NCBI GenBank assembly: GCA_030431085.1
Contig: JAUIJW010000145.1
Span: 1 to 6,132, forward strand
DNA: 6,132 nucleotides
Direction of reading: 5' to 3'
Source of the DNA: Bacteroidia bacterium
GTDB taxonomy: Bacteria; Bacteroidota; Bacteroidia; Flavobacteriales; Flavobacteriaceae
The translations under genes and the position numbers were made by a program. The notes beneath the pieces were generated by a model that saw only the letters and a list, made by a program, of their open reading frames with translations, was not told the DNA's origin and made no database searches. Numbering within the stretch: the first letter of the stretch is position 1; each line of letters starts with the position of its first letter. Shown here piece by piece: positions 1 through 5,749 of the stretch.

Positions 1-251
1 TCAAGAAGTATTGATATACAGAGTATAATAAAAAAACTTATAAAAAAGATGGCAAACTTTTTTCTATACAAAAATCTTGGAAGCAAAAAATAGTTAATGC
101 CTATCGCCGCCAATGCATAATTAAGAAAAAAAGCTATTTCATAAGGTTCAATAGTATTATCAAATTTGCTATAAGCATACAAGAGAAATACAATAACATG
201 CAAAACCAATTGAAAAAATAGCTCTCTTGAATTAATTTTATTACGCTTCAT
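1..251 (-). CDS. LytS/YehU-type sensor histidine kinase, N-terminal membrane domain (partial, runs off left edge)
   Basis: This is an open minus-strand frame of 83 codons plus two bases with no stop before the window edge, so the 3' part of the gene is missing. The product is strongly hydrophobic. Three likely membrane segments lie at about residues 11-27, 38-57 and 67-83, and a short basic N-terminus (MKRNK) precedes them. Residues 53-65 read NYFLLPRFLYRKK; in Bacteroidota sensor kinases of the LytS/YehU (His_kinase, PF06580) type, a segment of this form links the second and third helices. Such kinases sense an unknown signal in the inner membrane and phosphorylate a LytTR-type response regulator. 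The kinase domain itself lies outside the window, so the family call rests on this signature and the topology. An in-frame ATG at 272 follows directly after a TAG stop at 273-275. I prefer the ATG at 251 because a TAnnTTTG promoter element (256-263) lies between the two ATGs. The gene is divergent from the receptor gene at 441. It could instead be another multi-spanning membrane protein. Confidence 0.7.
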   Translation of the reverse strand, partial: MKRNKINSRELFFQLVLHVIVFLLYAYSKFDNTIEPYEIAFFLNYALAAIGINYFLLPRFLYRKKFAIFFISFFIILCISILL

Positions 252-255
252 AAAA

Positions 256-263
256 CAAAGATA
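256..263 (-). promoter_or_regulatory. Candidate -7 promoter element (TATCTTTG) for the kinase gene
   Basis: Read on the minus strand, the sequence is TATCTTTG, an exact match to the Bacteroidota -7 consensus TAnnTTTG. If it is used, transcription would start about four bases downstream, almost on the ATG at 251, giving a nearly leaderless mRNA. I see no TTTG -33 element at the usual distance (about 19-21 bases upstream). An eight-base motif with six fixed positions can occur by chance in AT-rich DNA, so this is a candidate only. Confidence 0.4.
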
Positions 264-324
264 AACTATCATCTAAATAAAATTAAAACAGATCATAGTA
301 ACAACACATGTTTTTGGTCACACA

Positions 325-347
325 ACCACGAAACTGTCAATACCACG
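325..347. repeat. Direct repeat ACCACG x2, possible regulator-binding site
   Basis: ACCACG occurs at 325-330 and again at 342-347, 17 bases apart start to start, in the middle of the divergent intergenic region. The first copy also forms the right arm of the imperfect dyad at 310-334. A pair of direct half-sites would suit a dimeric regulator such as a LytTR protein, but the sequence does not match the LytTR consensus as I know it, and the repeat is short enough to be chance. Confidence 0.25.
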
Positions 348-418
348 GATTTATTACTGTTTACATAATTAAAATGGTCGTTCGGCGTATTTGATTTTAT
401 CTATCGCCATACAACATG

Positions 419-426
419 TATTTTTG
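419..426 (+). promoter_or_regulatory. Candidate -7 promoter element (TATTTTTG) for the receptor gene
   Basis: TATTTTTG matches the Bacteroidota -7 consensus TAnnTTTG and is followed by C and A, as is common in flavobacterial promoters. A TTTG at 390-393 could serve as the -33 element, but the 25-base spacer is longer than usual. The predicted transcription start near 430 would leave a leader of only about 11 bases before the ATG at 441. The last six bases form the left arm of the palindrome at 421-432. Confidence 0.45.
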
Positions 427-432
427 CAAAAA
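421..432. repeat. Perfect 12-base palindrome TTTTTGCAAAAA overlapping the receptor promoter
   Basis: TTTTTG is followed immediately by its reverse complement CAAAAA. The dyad overlaps the last six bases of the candidate -7 element and covers the predicted transcription start, a position where a bound repressor would block initiation. A promoter TTTG followed by CAAA arises fairly easily in AT-rich sequence, so function is not established. Confidence 0.3.
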
Positions 433-440
433 ATTAATTG

Positions 441-2819
441 ATGATGTACAAACGTTGTTTTTTTCTACTTTTAGCTAATATTTTAATTAATAATTTTAGT
501 GTCTCAGCACAAAGCAAGACCTACACTATCGAAGGTCAGGTAGTCAGCAGTAATCAAAAACAACCTATCCCTTTTGCTACCGTAATTATAGGCGATAAAA
601 CCACTTCAAAAACCATTACTGGTACTACTACAGATGATCTTGGAAAATTTATCTTAGAATCAAATACAGTAAACATCTATATTGATATTAGTTTTATTGG
701 TTATCAAACCAAACGAATTGTAGATTTTTCTAATCAAAATAATACAATTAATCTAGGAACAATAAATTTAGCAGAAGATAGCCAAGAGCTTGATGAAGTT
801 ACCTTAACAGCCGAAAAGTCAAATACTGAATTCAAACTAGATAAGCGTGTGTTTAATGTTGGGCAAGATATTGCTTCAACAGGTATGGGAGCCCTAGAAG
901 TTCTCAACAATGTTCCTTCAGTTAATGTTAATATTGAAGGAGAAATAAGTTTAAGAGGTAGCGGTGGTGTACAAATTTTAATCGATGGCAAGCCATCTGT
1001 TTTGGCCGATGAAAGAAGTAATGCCCTTGGTACAATTACAGCAGATATGATTGAAAAAATTGAAGTCATTACTAACCCCTCTGCCAAATACGATGCCGAA
1101 GGTACAGCTGGCATTATTAATATCGTTCTTAAAAAGGAAGAAAAAACTGGACTAAACGGCTCGGTATCTCTTAATACAGGTGTTCCGGACAATCATAGTA
1201 TAGGACTTAGTTTAAACCGACGGACTGAAAAATTCAACCTTTTTGCCCAATTGGGTGGCGGTTATAGATCACTACCCACAGAAACAGAAAATATCAATCA
1301 TGATAGAGTTCAAAATACCAGTATAAAAAATAGTGGTACCTACTATCGAAATGAAGGCTTTTACAATATTATATTAGGTACAGATTACCATATAAACGAT
1401 TACAATGTAATTACGCTTTCGGGAAATTATGCCTATGAAATAGAAGATCAACCATCTAAAACTAATTTTATCGCTACAGATACCAACAATACCATTACTT
1501 CAGAATGGCAAAGAGAAGAAACGACCGAGGCCACTAATCCAAAATGGCAATATGAGTTACAATATAAAAAAGAGTTTGAAGATCATAAAGATCATATGCT
1601 GCTCTTTAGTGCTTTAGGAAGTTTTTTTGGTAAAAAACAATCATCAGACTTTAAAAATTCTAGTATTTCTGGAACCCCTAATGATAGTGAGCAACAAACC
1701 GAAACCGATTTTCAACAAGCCGATTATACTTTCAAATTAGACTACACCAAACCCTTCAATGATCAATATACTATTGAAACTGGCGGTCAATATCTTATCA
1801 ACGATGTAGGAAATGATTACGAAGTAAGAGACCTTATTAATAATGATTGGGTAATCAACCCCAACCTCACGAATAATTTTGAATACAACCAAAAAGTACT
1901 CGCCTTTTATGGTACCGGGAGTTATGAGGCCGAAAAATGGGGCTTAAAAGCAGGACTAAGGATAGAAAACACAGATTTAAAAACCTTTCTTACAAACACC
2001 AGTGAAGAAAATAATCAAAACTATACAGATTTTTTCCCTAGTGTTCATGCTACTTACAAGTTTACTAGTTCAACCTCTATCCAAGCTGGGTATTCTAAAA
2101 GAATTTATAGACCTAGACTTTGGGATTTAAATCCGTTTTTTAATATCAGGAACGATTACAATATTAGAACTGGTAACCCTAATTTACAACCAGAATATAC
2201 CAACTCATTCGAGTTAACTTCGATTTTTATTTTAGAAAAGGCCTCTATTAATGCTGGTGTTTATCACCGTTACACAACAGATGTCATCGAAACAGTTTCA
2301 TTTTTTCAAGATAATGTTACCTTAACTACGCCTATTAATATCGGTATCAATAATACAACGGGTGCAGAGCTCAATTTTAAAGTTACCCCATATAGTTGGT
2401 TTACCATCAATGGCGATGTTAATTTTAATTACTTTAATAGAGATGGTGATTATGAAGATCAATCTTTTGATTTTGACGGTAATCGATGGTCTACCAAAGT
2501 AACAACTAAATTTAAACTTCCTGCAGAATTCGATTTCGAAATCACTGGTCAATATCAATCCGGGTATCCTACAGTTCAAAGTAAAATTTCAGACAATGCT
2601 TTTGCCGACTTAGGTCTGAGAAAAAAATTACTTAAAGGTAAGGCGGTAATTAATCTAGGTATTAGAGATATATTTGCTTCTCGCTTTATGGAAAGCGAAA
2701 CTATTCAACCAGATTTTTACATCTATAATTACAGAGCCCGAGGTAGATTTATAACCTTAGGTTTTAGCTATGGGTTTGGTAAAGGTGAAGCCATGACTTA
2801 TTCTGGTAGAAGACGATAG
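441..2819 (+). CDS. TonB-dependent receptor / outer membrane beta-barrel family protein
   Basis: This gene encodes a complete 792-residue outer-membrane receptor expected to import a ligand using TonB-ExbB-ExbD energy; the substrate cannot be read from the sequence. Residues 1-23 form a signal peptide ending VSA, with Q24 as the likely mature N-terminus. Residues about 28-112 are a CarboxypepD_reg-like domain (EGQVV, PFATVIIG, TDDLGKF, SFIGYQ). DEVTLTA at 119-124 sits where a TonB box is expected. The plug spans about 140-232 (LNNVPSVNVN, SLRGSGG, ILIDGKPS, IEVITNPSAKYDAEG, GIINIVLKK). The rest is a beta-barrel resembling OMP_b-brl_3 (PF14905), ending in GFGKGE and RRR. Length and order are normal for this family, which usually has no SusD partner, and none is seen here. 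The frame extends to a TTG at 438, but tandem ATGs at 441 and 444 are better starts; there is no Shine-Dalgarno site, as is usual in this phylum. The gene is divergent from the kinase gene, which might regulate it. Confidence 0.92.
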   Translation: MMYKRCFFLLLANILINNFSVSAQSKTYTIEGQVVSSNQKQPIPFATVIIGDKTTSKTITGTTTDDLGKFILESNTVNIYIDISFIGYQTKRIVDFSNQNNTINLGTINLAEDSQELDEVTLTAEKSNTEFKLDKRVFNVGQDIASTGMGALEVLNNVPSVNVNIEGEISLRGSGGVQILIDGKPSVLADERSNALGTITADMIEKIEVITNPSAKYDAEGTAGIINIVLKKEEKTGLNGSVSLNTGVPDNHSIGLSLNRRTEKFNLFAQLGGGYRSLPTETENINHDRVQNTSIKNSGTYYRNEGFYNIILGTDYHINDYNVITLSGNYAYEIEDQPSKTNFIATDTNNTITSEWQREETTEATNPKWQYELQYKKEFEDHKDHMLLFSALGSFFGKKQSSDFKNSSISGTPNDSEQQTETDFQQADYTFKLDYTKPFNDQYTIETGGQYLINDVGNDYEVRDLINNDWVINPNLTNNFEYNQKVLAFYGTGSYEAEKWGLKAGLRIENTDLKTFLTNTSEENNQNYTDFFPSVHATYKFTSSTSIQAGYSKRIYRPRLWDLNPFFNIRNDYNIRTGNPNLQPEYTNSFELTSIFILEKASINAGVYHRYTTDVIETVSFFQDNVTLTTPINIGINNTTGAELNFKVTPYSWFTINGDVNFNYFNRDGDYEDQSFDFDGNRWSTKVTTKFKLPAEFDFEITGQYQSGYPTVQSKISDNAFADLGLRKKLLKGKAVINLGIRDIFASRFMESETIQPDFYIYNYRARGRFITLGFSYGFGKGEAMTYSGRRR

Positions 2820-2974
2820 TGAACATTGGTTTATCTATTCTACCATAAGGCTACAATTCAAATTAAAATGAGCAACATTTAAGATTTAGCACCTAAACAG
2901 TTTTTAAAACTCAAGACATTAATCATGATAAAATAATTTGCTAACTTGCACAGACTGAGAATTCATTTCGAGCA
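2820..2974. other. Intergenic gap between receptor and T9SS protein genes
   Basis: These 155 AT-rich bases contain no gene that I can support. No GC-rich hairpin with a T tract is present. The only dyads are a weak 4-base TGGT/ACCA pair (2827-2830, 2842-2845) and the AT-only AGTTTT-T-AAAACT at 2899-2911. A promoter-like element lies near the right end. The gap length and that element suggest that the downstream gene is transcribed separately, although read-through from the receptor gene cannot be excluded. Confidence 0.5.
2942..2948 (+). promoter_or_regulatory. Weak -7-like promoter element upstream of the T9SS protein gene
   Basis: TAACTTG followed by CA resembles the flavobacterial form TAnCTTTGCA with one T missing. 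A similar imperfect copy, TAATTTGC, lies directly upstream at 2935-2942. A start about four bases downstream would give a leader of roughly 20 bases before the ATG at 2975. I found no -33 TTTG at a good distance, so confidence is low. Confidence 0.25.
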
Positions 2975-5743
2975 ATGAAAAAAATTATTTATTCAATATT
3001 AATATTGATGTCCCTTCAAGTTTATTCTCAGAAAGAAGCAGCGCACTGGTTTTTTGGTAATAATGCGGCTCTCAACTTTAACAATAATCAAATAAGGGCA
3101 TATACAGGTAGTTTATCCACCTTAGAAGGCTGTGCTTCAATTTCGAATAAATTTGGAGAATTGCTTTTTTACACAGATGGCAAAACGGTTTATAATAGAA
3201 ATCATGACGTTTTACTTAACGGATATAATTTATCTGGCAATAAATCAAGTACACAATCAGCCATTATTGTTCCAAAACCAGCAAGTAGTAACATATACTA
3301 TATTTTTACGGTAGCTCATGCCGAAAAATTTGAATTATTTGAATATAAAAAAGGCTTAAACTACTCTGTTGTAGACATGAATTTAGATGGTGGTTTGGGC
3401 GGAGTTATTCCAGACCAAAAGAATATTCATTTAATCACTTACAACGAATCTGTACCAGAACAGAAAGACTGGAAATGTTCTGAAAAAATTGCAGCCACTC
3501 TTGCAGATGACCAAAAATCTTATTGGGTATTAACTCATTTTGTTGATACTTTTTACTCCTTCAAAATTGATGAATTTGGGGTACAACATACCCCGGTAAA
3601 ATCTGTATTAGATGATATTACACCTATCGTAGAATATCAAGATCCAGGCTCTAAATATGCAAACGTTTCAGCACTTGGGTATTTAAAAATTTCTCCAAAT
3701 GGAAAGAAAATCGCTATGGTGCATAGCTCTACAGGAATAACTAGAACTACCGGAAAAGTATTTCTTTATGATTTTAATAACCAAGATGGAACAACCTCTA
3801 GAAAAGGAATAGAAATATTATCAAATACCTATCCCTATGGCGTAGAATTTTCTCCAAAATCACAAAAGCTATATACCTCGAGTAGTTATTATATTACACG
3901 CAGAGGTGTCACCACATTTGATAAAAGCAGGATTCATCAATTTGACCTAAATGATGCCAATATCAGTGCATCAAAAAAGGTTATTAACGAATCTAGTAAT
4001 ATAACCGCAGGTGCTTTACAGTTAGCTATAGATGGTAAAATCTATAGAGCTATGTATAACCAAAATAGTGGTAATGGTGAAGGGTATTTAGCTGCGATAT
4101 CCAAACCAGAATTATTGGGTAATGCTTCTCAGTATATTCAAAATGCCATATCTCTTAGAAGTGGTACCAACTCAGAATACGGTCTACCACCCTTTATATC
4201 GTCAACATTTCTACTCACATTTGATTATGAATTCACATGTTTAGGAGATGACACCCATTTTTTTATTAAATCTGATGACCCATATGATAATGTAGAATGG
4301 GATTTTGGTGACGGTCATACCTCTACCGATGCCGATGCTTATCACACCTATAACAACCCTGGTGTCTATACAGTAACTCTCATAAGCTATTACAACGGTA
4401 TAGCAAGCGAACCTATGACAAAAGAAGTTGAAATTAGAGCACCGCTAGATGTTTTTAATGGTATTTATGATTTGGTGGAATGCGATGCCTTAGGTGATCC
4501 TAGTGATGGAATTACATCCTTCAATTTAAACCTTGCCAATAATGCTCTAAGCCTAGATAATGAAAGCTCTGTTGATGTATATTACTATGAAACTTTAGAG
4601 GATTTAAATGCCGACACAGATCATAGCAATGCTCTTCAAAACATTTATAACAATTCGTCTATTGATCAAGTTATTTTTGCCAAAATTGTCAGTAAAGTAT
4701 CTAATTGTTTTGGCATCTCTAAAGTGCGTCTTAAAACTTCTCCACTACAAGAATTTAGAGTTGATAATATTGTGGGGTGTCCGGTAGATGAAAAGAATGG
4801 TGAATTTAATTTAGAATTAAATCAACAACAAATTATTGAAACTCTTGCTTTAAACGGTACAACGGTAATAACATTTCATGAAAAAAAATATGAAGCTTTA
4901 ATGGGGTTAAGTCCATTGAACGGAACTTTAATTTCAGAACCTAAAGAAATTTATATCCGGGTTAAAAATGACGATATTTGTTATGGCGTAGGTACGTTAA
5001 ATTTAGAACTACATCCTATATCTAATGTGGGTGATATTGAAACTATTGAATTGTGTGAATCTTTTTATCCTTACCGCATTAATGCTTTAAGTGATGATTT
5101 TAATTCTCAAAACTATAGTTTTAAGTGGTTTGATGGTATCACTAATTTTAGCCGAGAAATTTATGCCCCTGGAAATTATGTGGTTGAAATTACTTCTAAA
5201 CAAACAGGCTGTAGCACCACCAAAACAATACAAGTTATTACTATTGAACGTCCTACAATTCAAAGAGTTAATATTGAAGAACATTTATCGAGTTATAATG
5301 CTGTTATTATTAACACTCAAGACAGCCATCAATATAAATACGCTTTAAATAATCCACATGGTCCTTATCAAGAACAACCTGTTTTTAATAATTTAGCTCC
5401 AGGTCATCACACATTATATATTCAAAACAAATACAACTGTAATACAACAACTTATAATTTTTACATCTTTGGATATCCTAAATTTTTCACTCCAAATAAC
5501 GATGGCCAAAACGACGTTTGGGAGATTAAAGGTCTCGATTTAAATCTCTATACTTATTCAAATATTCAAATATACGATCGCTTTGGCAAGTTATTATCAG
5601 TAATAGAACCCGATGGTTTTTGGGATGGATACTATAACGGTAAATTATCTCCAACCGACGATTATTGGTTTGTCATTACGATAACAGATGCTGAGGGTAA
5701 GCAAAAAGTTTATAAAGATCACTTTAGTTTAATATTAAATTAG
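2975..5743 (+). CDS. T9SS type B sorting domain-containing surface protein with beta-propeller-like and PKD domains
   Basis: This gene encodes a complete 922-residue protein, probably exported by Sec and then placed on the cell surface or released by the type IX secretion system. Residues 1-18 are a signal peptide (MKKIIYSILILMSL..., cleaved YS|Q). Residues about 22-415 form a beta-propeller-like region with hallmarks common at the start of such proteins: HWFFGNN, EGCASIS, LLFYTDGKTVYNRNHD, SSTQSAIIVPKP, YYIFTV, later LKISPNGKKIA and GVEFSPKSQKLY. A PKD domain covers about 418-489 (WDFGDG at 442-447, then HTYNNPGVYTVTL). Ig-like modules follow, bracketed by cysteines 503/578, 602/669 and 694/746, with a shorter one before the end. 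Residues about 835-922 are a CHU_C / gliding-motility-associated (type B) sorting domain (FFTPNNDGQNDVW, IYDRFGKLL, WDGYYNGKLSPTDDYWF, HFSLI). Such domains replace the usual type A signal and direct T9SS export. No enzyme motif is visible; adhesion or glycan binding is plausible but unproven. The start is the only sensible ATG before the signal peptide. The stop lies six bases from that of the convergent hydrolase gene. Confidence 0.9.
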   Translation: MKKIIYSILILMSLQVYSQKEAAHWFFGNNAALNFNNNQIRAYTGSLSTLEGCASISNKFGELLFYTDGKTVYNRNHDVLLNGYNLSGNKSSTQSAIIVPKPASSNIYYIFTVAHAEKFELFEYKKGLNYSVVDMNLDGGLGGVIPDQKNIHLITYNESVPEQKDWKCSEKIAATLADDQKSYWVLTHFVDTFYSFKIDEFGVQHTPVKSVLDDITPIVEYQDPGSKYANVSALGYLKISPNGKKIAMVHSSTGITRTTGKVFLYDFNNQDGTTSRKGIEILSNTYPYGVEFSPKSQKLYTSSSYYITRRGVTTFDKSRIHQFDLNDANISASKKVINESSNITAGALQLAIDGKIYRAMYNQNSGNGEGYLAAISKPELLGNASQYIQNAISLRSGTNSEYGLPPFISSTFLLTFDYEFTCLGDDTHFFIKSDDPYDNVEWDFGDGHTSTDADAYHTYNNPGVYTVTLISYYNGIASEPMTKEVEIRAPLDVFNGIYDLVECDALGDPSDGITSFNLNLANNALSLDNESSVDVYYYETLEDLNADTDHSNALQNIYNNSSIDQVIFAKIVSKVSNCFGISKVRLKTSPLQEFRVDNIVGCPVDEKNGEFNLELNQQQIIETLALNGTTVITFHEKKYEALMGLSPLNGTLISEPKEIYIRVKNDDICYGVGTLNLELHPISNVGDIETIELCESFYPYRINALSDDFNSQNYSFKWFDGITNFSREIYAPGNYVVEITSKQTGCSTTKTIQVITIERPTIQRVNIEEHLSSYNAVIINTQDSHQYKYALNNPHGPYQEQPVFNNLAPGHHTLYIQNKYNCNTTTYNFYIFGYPKFFTPNNDGQNDVWEIKGLDLNLYTYSNIQIYDRFGKLLSVIEPDGFWDGYYNGKLSPTDDYWFVITITDAEGKQKVYKDHFSLILN
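5728..5739. repeat. AT-only palindrome TTTAATATTAAA at the 3' end of the T9SS protein gene
   Basis: This perfect 12-base dyad lies inside the last codons of the surface-protein gene, just before its stop and the convergent gene end. It contains only A and T, has no loop and has no following T tract, so it is a poor intrinsic terminator. It is recorded because it is the only clear dyad near the convergent junction, where transcripts from both sides must end. Confidence 0.2.
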
Positions 5744-5749
5744 TGGGTA

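Larger units (their letters stand above)
252..440. other. Divergent intergenic region between the kinase and receptor genes
   Basis: These 189 bases separate the two divergent starts and hold no gene that I can support. They contain a -7-like element for each gene (256-263 minus, 419-426 plus), a 12-base palindrome at 421-432, two copies of ACCACG (325-330 and 342-347), and an imperfect dyad at 310-334 (GTTT..GGT pairing with ACC...AAAC around a six-base loop). The part from about 305 to 410 has more G and C than its surroundings. This would be the expected place for control of both genes, but I recognise no known operator. Confidence 0.5.

Noticed and set aside
384..408. GGCG...CGCC inverted repeat upstream of the receptor
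   Set aside because: There are only four paired bases around a 17-base loop, and the pairing does not extend; probably chance.
734..1192. 152-codon open frame on the minus strand
   Set aside because: It lies wholly inside the receptor's signature and plug region, where the plus-strand protein is clearly conserved; the antisense product has no recognisable features and is a shadow of codon usage.
2322..2579. 85-codon minus-strand open frame
   Set aside because: It is antisense to the receptor's beta-barrel coding sequence, with no start signal or recognisable motif.
441..2819. SusC/SusD-type glycan uptake locus
   Set aside because: The receptor is shorter than typical SusC proteins, has OMP_b-brl_3-like barrel features, and is followed by a T9SS protein, not a SusD lipoprotein.
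2827..2911. Possible terminator hairpins after the receptor gene
   Set aside because: The TGGT/ACCA stem has only four pairs, and AGTTTT-T-AAAACT has a one-base loop and only one G-C and AT pairs; neither has a T tract behind a stable stem.
3132..3314. 60-codon plus-strand frame within the T9SS protein gene
   Set aside because: It is an out-of-frame shadow of the highly recognisable N-terminal region of the surface protein.
5087..5348. Overlapping open frames on both strands in the third Ig-like module
   Set aside because: Both are embedded in the intact 922-residue gene; low-complexity AT-rich coding sequence explains them.
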